Source: Artemisia argyi
Lineage: Eukaryota; Streptophyta; Magnoliopsida; Asterales; Asteraceae
Assembly (NCBI GenBank): GCA_030686995.1
Contig: CM060709.1
Span: 267,280,057-267,344,056 of the forward strand
Length of the DNA: 64,000 nucleotides
Direction of reading: 5' to 3'
Part shown: one piece after another, positions 37,403 to 53,295 of the stretch
How positions within the stretch are numbered: position 1 is the first letter of the stretch
Layout of the letters: each line of letters begins with the position of its first letter
The notes under the pieces: model-generated
The model's database searches: none
What the model saw: the letters and a program-made list of their open reading frames with translations, nothing else
Told to the model about the DNA's origin: nothing
Position numbers and translations under genes: made by a program

Positions 37403-39563
37403 ATGGCAGGTACCCCTGAACCCAGTTCACCACCAAAAGACCGTGGAAAACAGGTCGCGACAGAAGCAGAAGTGACAGTTGCTCAACATGGAACTCTACC
37501 AAAAGTAGTCGGAAAAGAAATTGTCGGTCAACCACAAAGTACTAGTCTACTGACCCTAAAACAAACAGATTTTGACAAATCGCTATATGTCAAAGTTTAT
37601 CGTAAGTGGACAACAGTCAACAAAGCATCGGTCCCGGTTATGCATCGCTGTATTTTACTAGACCAAGAGGTACACTTCTCTATTTGTATACAAAACTATA
37701 TTGTAAATTTAATAACTTACTACTAATTTATTTTCTTCAGGGAGGAGCAATCCAAGTAAACATCAAACCACGTGAAAAAAATCATTTTAATACACTTGAG
37801 ATCGGTAAAACATACCAAATCAAAGGCTTTGGATTTCAAGACGCTACAGGATGGATGCAGACAGTCCAAAATCCGCTGTCACTTGCTTTTGGAAACAACA
37901 CGGACATACAACCACTCCCAGACATCGGATTCCCATCACACTACTTTAACTTTGTCCCATATAGTGAGCTGCATCAGAAAGTTGACAAAAAAGAAGGATT
38001 ATTCACAGGTACAGAATCTTAATGAAACTTACTCTACAATTAACACCGTATATATACAAACTAATTTCAAAGATCAATCCAACATTTACAGATTATATCG
38101 GTTCCATACAATATGTCACTGAACTGCTTCAGTCTACTAGGCCTTCAAAAGAAACTACTACCTGGAGGGACATTGCTATCCAAAATCTTGAGTATGTACC
38201 CTTTACCTATAACTATTTTCTTGGCTTTCGATATTTATAATACACAATTTTTACATTTGTTATTTGTAACAGAGGTATGACAGTAAGATTTACTCTATGG
38301 AATGAAAAGGCCCACAATTTCAACATGAAAGAATACGAAGACGCTGAAAAACCAGCAATCATTGCAGTAAGCTCATGCATTGTCAAAACCTATGGCGGTA
38401 AGCAAATTATATTTTACTTAACTACAACAACTAAATACACAACCAACAATTGTTAAATTACCTTATGTAGGCCTTCAGCTATCAAGTACCGCTGCGACTT
38501 ATTGCTACTTAAACCCTGACATACCAGAAGCAAACGAGATTCGATCAGTGTAAGTGACTGCCAAAAAATATAGTCATACTAATAACGTCCACTAATACAC
38601 TAATATACTAACCTTTTATAAATATACAGGTACAACGTTTTCCTCGAACCACCAATAATATCAAACGTAAGGTACCAGCGGTATGCAGACATAGAACAAG
38701 AAAAAACAAGAAACCGTGTCACAATAGCAGATTTGCTAACAGAGAATCCACACCAACATCAGGTATTAATTAAAAAAATAGTACATACCTAAAACACATA
38801 TGTATAACACCCAATGACTTTGCAGAATGTCCGTTTCACAATTGTTGCAACGATTGATCATATCAGCGACAAGATGCCATGGTTTTATACAAGGTGTACC
38901 ACATGCCGCTCAAAAGTATCCGAAGGATGGCCTCATGGACATTGCCGCCAAACAAATCCTGACACTAGCATCGAGTACAGGTTAAAAAACATAACAAAAA
39001 ACAATAACTTATGAATATTCACATATACTTTGCTATTTAAAATACTTAATATCCATGCTAATGGTTATTCTAAAAACAAATGTAACAGCTACTGTTTCAA
39101 AGCCTTTATCTTTGATGATACCGGGAGAATAATGCTGACCTGTTTCAGCGATGAAGCCCACTCAATAGTCGCCAGCTGCGCCGAAGTTATTCAAAAATCA
39201 GAAGAAGTCAACCGATACAAAGTTCCACCAGAGCTAGCTGCATTAGAAAAAAGGACATATATCTTTCAGTTACACTATGGCTCAGACAGTACCAAAGAAC
39301 AAAGGTTTTTCTTTCTCGACAAAGCATGGGACACAACACCATTAATTGAAGCAGTGCCAAAAACAGATACAGAGCCTACATCACCAGAACCAGAAATAGA
39401 AATTGAGACAAAAACTACCCCTGTGCAAGACCAAATCGATGTCACAGAATCTTCTGCAACAAAAAGTGAAAAGAAAACTACTAAAGCACGCAGACCACTC
39501 TTTCAAGGTGCGAAAGCAGAAGCATCAACACTAGCAACCAAAAAAACCAAGAAAGACGATTAA
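37403..39563 (+). CDS. Helitron-encoded RPA70-like single-strand DNA-binding protein
   Basis: Eight exons (37403-37669, 37741-38008, 38092-38191, 38273-38397, 38471-38549, 38630-38762, 38826-38980, 39089-39563) all have GT...AG borders and matching phases. They give 1,602 bases with no internal stop, 533 residues. The protein has OB-fold style segments (LYVKVYRKWTTVNKASVPVM, then TYQIKGFGFQD; MTVRFTLWNEKA). Near the C-terminus a zinc motif C348-x2-C351-x9-H361-x2-C364 is followed by FKAFIFDDTGRIMLTCFSDE, as in the RPA1 C-terminal domain. A Lys/Glu/Thr-rich tail ends in TKKTKKDD. RPA70-like proteins are a known companion of Rep/helicase in plant Helitrons and probably coat the displaced strand. 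The start codon is the first ATG after a possible 5'UTR acceptor (TTCAG, 37,398). It lies 80 bases right of the Tekay insertion. Confidence 0.88.
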
Positions 39564-39993
39564 AACACAGGCCATGTAAACTTGCAACAACTATCAGCTT
39601 CTTGATATGTAAATAAGTACGTATCTATAACTATAGCAGTCTAAAACTGCCCTAAATAAATGACACTCATGCTACTATATCTTTTGTACTACCATTGCGC
39701 CTTGCTAATGCGCAAACTTTATGTATGTAAATATTCTATCGTATGATATCTTTTGCATGCAAATTCTGTTTTACATTATTATAAGTTAATCAACTTTAAA
39801 TTATTTCCAACATAATATAAACACATTATAATCTACGAAACAAGTACTTTTTATTAATAACCAACAAAGGTTACAAATATTAACACAAGTACTAGAACAT
39901 AAGCCATAAGTGGCATACAAGAACAACCCTTAAAAGTACAAGACACCAACCTAACCATACTTCAACCCACTGGATACGGCTAAAACAATATCC

Positions 39994-40341
39994 CTAATCA
40001 TCAACATCCATCAGCATCACATGCTCACGCTTTTCATCTCTAGCAGCATGTGCCAAATCCAAAGCACCAATCAATGCTCGCAAAATCTCATCATTCCTGG
40101 CTTGGGCCTTGACCAAACATTCCAACCCAACGCACGCTGTCACATCAAAATGGCTAATACACTGCCCTTCGTCAATGAGATTAGCAAACTTTGAAATTTT
40201 TTGGCGAAGGCCATTGCACAGATCAATGATTTTTGTTGCTAGACCATCATTTTCACTTTCATCTTGCGCAAAAACAAACTTGAAACAATCTTTAAGTTCA
40301 TCAGACCCACAAACTTCTTTGAGTTGTTCAAAGTTCGGCAT
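39994..40341 (-). CDS. Unrecognised 115-residue Helitron ORF, antisense
   Basis: An uninterrupted frame on the strand opposite to Rep/helicase and RPA, convergent with the RPA gene (430 bases between stops). I chose ATG 40341 (MPNFEQLKEVCGSDELKDCF) because upstream codons come from a 38-base homopolymer that would give poly-lysine. The product looks helical, with Leu/Ala-rich and acidic segments (LVKAQARNDEILRALIGAL), one CVGLEC pair and an acidic end MLMDVDD. There is no signal peptide or membrane segment. I know no family for it. It could be an accessory Helitron gene, a captured host exon, or a second exon of the gene just upstream on the same strand. Confidence 0.45.
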   Translation of the reverse strand: MPNFEQLKEVCGSDELKDCFKFVFAQDESENDGLATKIIDLCNGLRQKISKFANLIDEGQCISHFDVTACVGLECLVKAQARNDEILRALIGALDLAHAARDEKREHVMLMDVDD

Positions 40342-40343
40342 AG

Positions 40344-40348
<5 letters not shown>

Positions 40349-40386
<38 letters not shown>
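40349..40386. repeat. 38-base T homopolymer
   Basis: A poly-A on the minus strand, immediately upstream of the chosen ATG of the antisense ORF. It is either a retro-insertion tail or an expanded homopolymer. Confidence 0.9.
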
Positions 40387-40387
<1 letters not shown>

Positions 40388-41054
40388 GCGGCAAAGGTTC
40401 TAACCAAAGACTACAAGACACATTCCAAAATACCTAACACTTAGCCACTACTTATATAGAAAAAATTGCTAACTAGACATAGTAACCTTAAATAACTTTT
40501 AACAGTGTTTAGTTACCTTCCTTTTCCTATACAACCAAAATATGGTACAATAAAATTTACCAAAAAATAGGCTCTTTAGCATCCAATGAATTCCAATATT
40601 TCCTAGCCACAAACTAATGACATACTGAAATTGCAGCAGCCTTCAACAACAACCTTTTCCAAGAAAAATTTCAATCTTTTGCAAAAAAACAAACACTAAA
40701 ACAGACTTTACACTATTTCAAAGCATATCTACATGTTATCCACCCATAGTCACATGATTCCATTTTCTTTTCACAATTTCAAAAAAATTAAAACTCATTC
40801 TACCATTATTGACCATTCTACAGCTATATCACAAATAAATATCACACAAGCAAATAAACATAAAAATTCCCATAAGACATAGAAACTTCAACTTTTATTA
40901 CTATTAACATAAGGAAACACCAGATTCCAGCTACACTGGAATATTGATACATTCAAGCCATGACCCATACATATACTACATAGCAGTACTACAACCAAAA
41001 CACTGCTAAACACATAACCCACTTGCTACACCCAAAAGACTACTAACTTTCTTG

Positions 41055-41476
41055 CTAAATACATAACCTACTTGCTACACCCAAAAGACTACTAACTTTC
41101 TTTAACCTTAACCATACAAAAGACAGAAACAAACAACCTTCCGAAAGCCTCCTGAGTTTCTTCACAATCCACTCTTTATCAGCAGCACGTAAAGAAGCAG
41201 CATAGCTTCTCCTAATTAACCATCCCAGTTCCTCAAAATCCACCTTCTCCGCAGCTTTCATCTCCAACAAACATTCATCAAAGACAGAATCAATCCCCTG
41301 TCTCTTTAACTCCTTATAAATTCCACGCCTATGTTCGATCCTGACTTTCAACTCCTCAATCCTTTGATTGTACTCCCTCTCATCACACAAATAAGCATTT
41401 TTTTCACGAGAAAACACAGCCTCTAAAACCTTTTCAACTCGCCTATCACCAAATTTGATTCGCGATCTCTAAACAT
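41055..41476 (-). pseudogene. Unrecognised antisense Helitron ORF, one frameshift
   Basis: The frame GTG 41417 to 41055 encodes a strongly helical, charged protein (EREYNQRIEELKVRIEHRRG, VDFEELGWLIRRSYAASLRA). An ATG at 41,476-41,474 opens FRDRESNLVIGEL in another frame that would join through a single-base shift near 41,440, so the start was probably there. The coding-like part ends about KKLRRLSEG (41,130); a GT at that point could splice toward the ORF at 40,341. It lies 300 bases inside the Helitron 3' end. No known family is recognised. Confidence 0.4.
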
Positions 41477-41763
41477 CGAGGGAATTTGGGAGACATAGTG
41501 AAAGATAAAACCCTAATTTTTTTATGAAATGAAATGAAAGATTTACCCCCAATTTCTTTACACCCGGTTTTTGTCTAAAACAAATATCATGGGCTTGCCA
41601 ACATTCCAAAAAATAAGTAACATGCATTAGGCCCACTTAAAACTAAAGGCCCATATTATTTTTCCAAAGTACAAACACCTTAACTAAAAAACTACATTTT
41701 TTTTACCTTACTTACATCCGCAGATAAAAACTGATCCGAGAATTATTTGTCAAAGACAACGCC

Positions 41764-41796
41764 CCGCCGCAACGCGGCGGACCGTCGCCACACTCG
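41764..41796 (+). other. Helitron 3' terminus: GC hairpin and terminal CTCG
   Basis: CCGCCGC (41,764-41,770), loop AAC, GCGGCGG (41,774-41,780), then 12 bases and CTCG (41,793-41,796) followed by T. Plant Helitrons end in a GC hairpin about 10-12 bases before CTRR|T; only the third base of the terminus differs. Confidence 0.8.
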
Positions 41797-41884
41797 TTGA
41801 TATAGTAAAATGACATGAAAGTGACAATAGCTTTATAAAATGTAAAGTTAATAAATTGATATAGTAAAATGACATGAAAATTAT
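41797..41884. repeat. Restored tandem repeat at the Helitron right flank
   Basis: The 24-bp word at 41,797-41,820 recurs at 41,856-41,879. The 30-bp word at 41,826-41,855 matches 20,591-20,620 left of the Helitron with one mismatch. The empty site was a tandem pair of 59-bp units. Confidence 0.85.
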
Positions 41885-42290
41885 AAACCTTTTAAAAAAG
41901 GTTTACAATCGGAGATGTTCTAAGCCCACATCCTCATAGAAACATCATAATAATCAGAAGCCTTATTCGTTTTCAGTTTTCCCAATTTATAATTTCCCAT
42001 TTTACCAAAACACAACAACTTGGGAAACCCTCTTCTACAACATACAAATTTTGCGCATTCAAACACTTATTTGTATATTACCACAACATGCGTTAACAGA
42101 CTGCTAGAATAGGAGATCATTAACATGATATAACACGTGAAACAAACATGCTCCAACATAATGGAACTGAAAATAGAACAAAGTGCCCCAAGAAGCAAAA
42201 AAGCAGCATCACTTACAAAATAACTATAATAAGTCGAAATGGTTCCTCTTCATAGGCTAACATAAAGCCATCACACTAACATGTTTGCGT

Positions 42291-47238
<4,948 letters not shown>

Positions 47239-47966
47239 ATTGTTTTCTCAGATCAACCTTTAATAACACAAAACACCTTTAAATAAGAGAAACAACACCC
47301 ACAACTTAATAATTACTGCAAGATAGTGCAGACAAAAAGATACTATTATTATTATTGGCCTCAACGGTCACGATTATAATCTTATCACTATACTTTATAT
47401 TATATTATATTTTATTTTATTTTTATGAATTGTCTATTAGCTGCTAAAAGAGATTACGTTTGATAGAGTCAATGTTCGTTGCCACCTATATGTGTATGTA
47501 TGTAGACTGGATACTGGTCAAGAGTTGTTGTTTAGGCAGTTTAGCGGTTGACAAAAATGTACAATATTTGGATTTTTATGCAAAAACGAGGAAGAGATAC
47601 TATTAATAGAAATATTTAAAATTAAGCAATATAACTTTTAAAGTTATAAATAACAATCAATGCTACTTATAAAAATTCTCCATATATTTAATTCTAGTAT
47701 ACAATTAATACTAACATTAAATACAATAAATAAATCATCATGTACATTAAATACAATTAATTAACTGATCAATAAATACAATTAATGCACTTATTAAAAC
47801 ACCTCTTACATAAGAAATACAAATTATCAATCATATTGTACAACCAACTTAAACACAATTCCTGCATTAAATATCACTTATAAAGCGACGTGATCCAATT
47901 GGACTACAGGGTAGAAGGTCGGGAAAGATAAAGCGACGTGATCCGAATAACCTCAAAATCCCATGT
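47239..47966 (-). promoter_or_regulatory. 5' flank of the cysteine synthase gene
   Basis: AT-rich intergenic DNA that must hold the 5'UTR and promoter of the minus-strand gene. TATA-like strings occur around 47,395-47,420. The word AAAGCGACGTGATCC is repeated at 47,882-47,896 and 47,930-47,944, next to the boundary of the retroelement remnant. No ORF is credible. Confidence 0.4.
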
Positions 47967-48569
47967 ATGATAGGTCACAAGTATTTTTATAATGTCTACA
48001 TTGACATATGCCTACCCAAGAATGTTATGTCTTTGTTCCACTACAACAATATTTGTAGATGGGGATTGATTTATAAAAGAGAAAATGTTGTCGGTAGAGA
48101 TCATGAAGTTCAAGTATTCGTAGGAAATATGACATTCGTAATGGACTTTACAATCATAGACAATATTGAGGATTACATCGACCCGAGGTTATCGCAAGTT
48201 GTTTTCGGGGCGCCCTTTTGTGAAATCACTAACTTAATGGTTGACAACCGGAACGGAATCATGACTTTCACAGATGGAATTAGGAGAATCTCATACCAAA
48301 CGCCGTATAAGATGAAATTTTTCGAAGGAGTAGATTGCGACGGACTTGATAAGCTAGGGTCCCAACTTATTCTATGTGATGATGATGTTCGGAGAGGATG
48401 TAAAAACACCTTTGGCTTATCATGTGGGTTCTTTAAGGATGTCAGTAAGCTTGGTTCCAAATATCGGGATGATGTCTTTGAATTTGAAGACCCAAAATAC
48501 CTGCACTATGAAAGTGATCCCGATATAGATTTGGCAGTGTTGCAAAAATCGGCCGAATCGGCCGATTAA
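47967..48569 (+). pseudogene. Retropepsin-region remnant of the truncated Athila-like copy
   Basis: A 200-codon frame parallels residues after the active site in the first copy: VYIDICLPKNVMSLFHYNN where the first copy has AYIDPRSPVNIMT, then FVGNMTFVMDFTIIDN, IDPRLSQVVFGAPFCE and ISYQTPYKMKFF. Like the first copy it lacks the D-S/T-G glycine. The final residues (LQKSAESAD) come from the inserted MITE, so the stop is not the element's own. Confidence 0.75.
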
Positions 48570-48698
48570 TCGGCGATTAATCGGTAATCGGCCCTGGAAC
48601 TTGGAGGGATTTCCAAGGTAATCGGCCGATTAATCGGTAAAAAATCGCTAATCGGCCGTTGACCGCCTCAGTACCGATTCACGATTTTTGCAACATTG
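48535..48698. mobile_element. 164-bp hAT MITE
   Basis: The terminal inverted repeats are CAGTGTTGCAAAAATCG and, read from the other end, CAATGTTGCAAAAATCG (one mismatch). The 8-bp target duplication AGATTTGG lies at 48,527-48,534 and 48,699-48,706. The inside is a set of TCGGCCGATTAATCGG palindromes. No coding capacity. Confidence 0.9.
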
Positions 48699-51263
48699 AG
48701 ATTTGGAAGATGGCCTAGGAACCGGGACCGATGACGAGGTCACTTAATAGCCCGTGACCTTAAGTCTAGCTACAAGACTCGTAAATAAAGAAAAACGCTT
48801 CTTAGGAGGCAACCCATGTTTTATTTATTTTATTTATTTTGTTTGTTTGTTTAATTTTATTTGTTTTCGTATGCATGCTTGATTTTTATTGTTTGTGGAT
48901 CATGTTTCATACTAAATTGTGAAAATGTTTTACTTTGTTGTTTGTCTTAACTACATATAAAGGTATTTTGCAAAAGATAAGTGTAAGGGAAACCTAAATT
49001 TGTTTTTAAGAACGGGAATTGGACATGAACCACAACAATATTAAATGAACATGTATATTAGTATTTGTTTGAGTCAAATACTTGTATCGAGTCATAATGA
49101 TGCTTTGCAGGAATTCCAGGAATTACTGCGTGAGTGTTTCCAAAAATTTTTCGGAAACTTAACATGAGATTTCTATCAGAACACTCTGACAGCGTCACGA
49201 TCATAACCTGACGACGTCAGGTATAAAAATTCTGAAAAATTTTGCAAGTTTTGATTTTCTACCAGAGTCTAAAAGTTTTGTTAAATCTTTAGTTTTATAA
49301 ACTCAAGAAAATCTGCAAATATTCATTCCACAAGCATTATATCTTTAATTGTTTTGTTTTTATTTCTAAATCTGGAATTACATTTAGTTGTGAGTTTTCT
49401 TTGTTCGGTTTGATGCTTTGGGTTTTTGTGTTTGTTTTCTCAGGTTTAACAGGTTATATTGGACAAGAAGATGATTTATATTTCTGGAGGAAAGCTTTCA
49501 ACGTTCATTTTCTTGGAGGAGGATTTAACCATGTAATCCATTTATCCACACCGAGCGAATCAAGAGAGTATTTGTTTCATTCTTTTATCTTTATTACTTT
49601 TGCATCCTTTTTCTTGAACATTGGGGACAATGTTCGGCCTAAGTGTAAGGGGAGGGTAAATGATGATACCTTAGAGAATACAATTGCACTTGAGTTTGTT
49701 TGTTTAATAGTAGGTGTGTAATAAAACTAAGAGAAATACTTGGTAGGGCAATTTTAGCGCCAAATTTAAAATTTTTTACAATATTTAGGAGTGAAACTTT
49801 AGCCTTAATGAGCGTCTCATTGATAGGAGTTGTATGACTAGCACAAAAACCGTACCACTCAAAAAAAATTTCCACCCAAATATGTGAGGTTCGCCTTTAG
49901 ATTTGTTAGGAAAAGCATTTATTATTAGTGCTTATGAGTGTACCGGTAGTACTTAGATTCTAGAACTTGTGTTAGTGATGTATCCCGAGACCGCTAGTGA
50001 GACTACATTCGTGTAGTAGGATTTACTACATGATAAGAGGCATTAGGATCACCCTTGTGTTAAACCCATATCATAATTACTTGACCAATAAAGTCATAAT
50101 TACTTGACTAGTAAAGTCAATTAAGTTTTCTCACACCTTTTCGTTGTACTCATTTTTAGTACACGATACCCCTAGTACACCCCTCCGAGCCTATCTTTTT
50201 CGTTTCTGACTTTAAGCATTTTACTTAAAGGAAGAATTTGTTAACAATCCACCCCAAATGTACAACCAAATCGCCTTAGCCTTCCTTGTATGCACTCATC
50301 ATTAGTGCATTATTGTTATTTGTTTAAACCCTTAGTTAATTGTCTAATTGATTACATGGTTGCTAAGTCGAGTCATATCTTGTATATATTGTTTTGGGAC
50401 GATTGGGACTCATGGGTAAAGTACTATTGTTATTGAGTAATGGGGAAGAACATCATATATTATCCTCATATGTGCGTAATCTTAAAAAGTACTCCAAGTG
50501 TTTTGATTATCTTTATTCGAGTCATTAGAATAGTTAATTGTAAAGTATGTAAAAGTTCAAGTGTAAGGGGAATGCAGCTCCCCTATGATGTATTATTTAG
50601 GATGGTAGGGTAAGAGTGTATGCAAAAAAAAATAATAATAATAAAAAATAAAAAATAAAAAATCGAAAAAGCAAGAAAAAGAAAAAATAATAAATAGAAA
50701 AAGAAAAAGAGAAAAAAAACATACGAACTACCATCCCGTTTCCTTTTATGTTTATTTAATGTTTTGTTAGTTTTTGATTAGCTTAAGTCGAGTCGAGTCT
50801 TGGCTTAGAAACGCCACATTGTACATGTAATTGACCAAGATGATTAACTCGCCACCAGTAAAAATTGTCTTTATCAAACAAAACTGTGTTTATCATATCC
50901 CTACACCTCACGTTATAACCTTTTTAAAGACCTCTTTGATAGTTTATCCTAGGTGCTTACGCCAAGTGGTGGACGTTTGATCCTTTCCCAAGCCTATGGT
51001 AATCTATTTGCTATGACAGGTAGTGAGAGATATTTTCCATTTTCATATTGTGATATATACTTTATTACACCCGAGAGATGTGAGTATCTAAACACTATTT
51101 GTGAGGTGATATTGTATAATTTCCGTGCTTGTTTTGGTTAAAGTGGAATGATTATTTATTGTAATTACTTTTATATTAGTGTTAAATGACCCATAGTTTG
51201 TATTTTGATTAAAATAAAAGCGCATTTGCTTGAGAACAAGCAAATCTCAAGTGTAAGGGTATT

Positions 51264-51796
51264 TGATGAGACGAAAAGTGTACCGCTTTTCGTGGGTCAT
51301 TTAAGGCCAAAGTCGAGATTATTTGATCAAATATTGTCCTAAATCGTTCCTTTTATCATTTTAGGTACTTTTGAGAGGAAATTTGCAAAAGGAATCATTT
51401 TGGACATTTTTGGAGCGAAAAAGTGAAGAAAACGACAAAGTCTCCAAAATATGTTGGAAACAGTACCTGACGGGTCAAGAATTGCTCTTGACGGCGTCAT
51501 GACTTGGAAAAGGGTTGGATAAATAAAATACACGTGACGATCCATAAGGTTTTTGAAGGAGTTCGTGATAGCGTCACCCTTTAAGGTGATCAAGGTCGTC
51601 ACGTGTAAATGCAAAGAGAGATGGCCATCATGATTAAAGAGTGACGGCGTCACGTGTTAAAGGAGGTAGGCCATCACGTGTTAAATTAAAGAGTGATGGC
51701 CCAGAAGACTTCCTGGAGGGGTGACGTAGGCTATCACGTGTTAACTAGTCACAACTTGCGCGCGTTGTAGCTGTTATTGTTTTGGCCATAACTTTT
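51264..51796 (+). repeat. Truncated Athila-like 3' LTR
   Basis: Starts TGATGAGACGAAAAGTG after a polypurine-like AAGTGTAAGGG, and holds degraded TGACGGCGTCA / TCACGTG words. It is cut off where the copia-type LTR begins; the rest was not found beyond that LTR. Confidence 0.7.
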
Positions 51797-53110
51797 TGTG
51801 GAAAACTAGAAGGGGGTTGAATAGTTTACCGCTTTTTAAATTCTTTTTAGCTTGAATATCCTTTTAAAAACTTTACGTTTGTTCAAAGATGCAAGTACAA
51901 CTTTGCATGTTTGATTCTTTGAAAAGCTTTACATGTGAATTACACAATTCTAACATTACTTGTTTCATTCTTTGAAAAGCATTACATGTGATAATCTTAA
52001 CTTTGCTTGTTTAGTTCTTTGAAAAGCTTTACATTTGTTTAAAGATATAAACACAACTTTACTTGTTTAATTATTTGAAAAGCTTTATATGTTATTAGCA
52101 ATTCTAACTAAAAGACAATATGTAATAAGCAAAGATAAAGAGAGAAACGATCAAACCACGATTGTTTATCGTGGTTCGGCTACAAGGACTCTTTTTCCTT
52201 GCCCTACATCCACGCTCCGAGTTTCCAACTCGAGAGTTATAAGCACTAATCAACAAGCTCCTTTCACCGGCAGAGAAAACCTTTACAACGTCGCTTACAC
52301 TTTTACCGACACTAAGCTAGATGTCGAGTTCTTTTACACGGGTACAACTACTCCCATCGTCGCTTACACTTTTACCGACACTAAGCTAGATGTCGAGTTC
52401 TTTACCAAGGGTACAACCACTCCCGTTAGTTCTTTTACAAGGGTACAACAACTCCCGACACACTATGTATTTTGAGGCCTAAAATACTAAACGATCACTT
52501 CTACATACATGATACATATGAAGTATAAACTACCAAAGCTTATACATGACAAAGCTAGCAAGACTTGCAACTTTAGTGTTGAAGCTTGTAACTTCTTGAA
52601 TGATCTTGTGAAGTCCCTTGCTACATAAGAGAATCACACAAATCAAATGTTACTGAGTTAGTTGAGAGAGTATATGAAAATATGTCCTAAAGTCATCACT
52701 CAAAACTAACAAATGGTTTGGTATTTATAGTAAACTATTCTGCAGGTCTGGCGGATCAGGCGGAACCCTCAGATGGGTTCCGCCCGTGTACCCCCAGGGT
52801 TCCGTCAGGGGTGCAGTTGGTTTTGCAATAAATCTTCCAAACCAAACAAGGTCACATCTCATTACACCTAGTCAAACACAAGACTTGCAAGCAAACATAT
52901 GGTTAGTCAAACACTCTTTCTTACCATAAATGTATATTGACAAAGCTTGCCCTAAATGTGATGTGACATTATTATTTTAAGAAATAAATGTGATATGACA
53001 AGACACTTTCTAATTTAAGAAATAAAAACAATGTTTAGTTTAAAAAGAAATGTAAACCTTAGTTAAGCAAGACTTAAACACTTAAAGTAAGCAACAAAGA
53101 CAATCAGACA
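51797..53110 (-). repeat. Copia-type LTR, minus orientation, solitary
   Basis: Begins TGTGGAAAACTAGAAGGGGG, the same start as the LTR at 58,794, and shares TGGTTCGGCTACAAGGAC and ...GGCAGAGAAAACC with it. In element orientation a TATA-like ATAAATACC lies near 52,720. The right end is uncertain (about 53,110, ending ...CAGACA). Two near-duplicate 55-bp segments (about 52,285-52,405) lie inside. No internal copia sequence adjoins it, so it is a solo or truncated LTR. Confidence 0.6.
52759..52784. other. GC hairpin in copia LTR U3
   Basis: GGCGGAACC, an 8-base loop (CTCAGATG), GGTTCCGCC: a perfect 9-bp stem, some 40 bp upstream of the TATA-like box in element orientation. The stem recurs at 61,001-61,026 with another loop. 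Confidence 0.75.
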
Positions 53111-53177
53111 CTTATATTAATTGTATTTTCACAAACCTTTCACTGCATTTTTATGTATCCATTTTCTTGCTATTCAG

Positions 53178-53295
53178 GTCCCCAAGAGTTATTGACTATC
53201 TAGTACATCAGCAAAGGAAGTCGAATCACGTTGTTTTTGAGTTGCATTTCGTAGTTGACAAACCTGCAACATTCATTACAACACTTAATACTGAG
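53178..53295 (+). other. Possible single exon of an unknown gene
   Basis: A 118-bp open stretch has an acceptor (TATTCAG) before it and a donor (GTACTA) after it. One frame reads SPRVIDYLVHQQRKSNHVVF then ELHFVVDKPATFITTLNTE, which looks protein-like, but I do not recognise it. No neighbouring exon was found on the plus strand. It may be a gene fragment. Confidence 0.25.

Larger units (their letters stand above)
20621..41796 (+). mobile_element. Helitron with Rep/helicase, RPA and antisense ORFs, interrupted by Tekay
   Basis: The left flank ends with a 30-bp word (20,591-20,620) and the right flank starts with a 24-bp word (41,797-41,820). Just beyond, 41,826-41,879 holds both words joined, with one mismatch. 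Deleting 20,621-41,796 therefore restores a 59-bp tandem repeat and places the insertion between A and T, the Helitron rule. The 5' end reads TTACTATATA (canonical TC) and the 3' end CTCG (canonical CTRR), each one base off. A 7-bp GC stem with a 3-base loop ends 12 bases before CTCG. Without Tekay and its duplicated target the element is about 10.6 kb. Confidence 0.85.
47967..51796 (+). mobile_element. 5'-truncated, decayed Athila-like copy
   Basis: Same family as the element at 97-7790. The 5' LTR and gag are missing. The protease part, the 2.5 kb noncoding tail, the terminal hairpin and a partial 3' LTR remain in the same order. It is much more diverged than the two LTRs of the first element are from each other. 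It carries a hAT MITE (48,535-48,698) and abuts a copia-type LTR. Confidence 0.8.

Noticed and set aside
40342..40407. Poly-lysine N-terminus of the antisense Helitron ORF
   Set aside because: Encoded by a 38-base homopolymer; the ATG at 40,341 just after it is the more sensible start.
47967..48569. Stop at 48,569 as the natural end of the protease frame
   Set aside because: The last codons lie inside the hAT MITE bounded by the AGATTTGG duplication.
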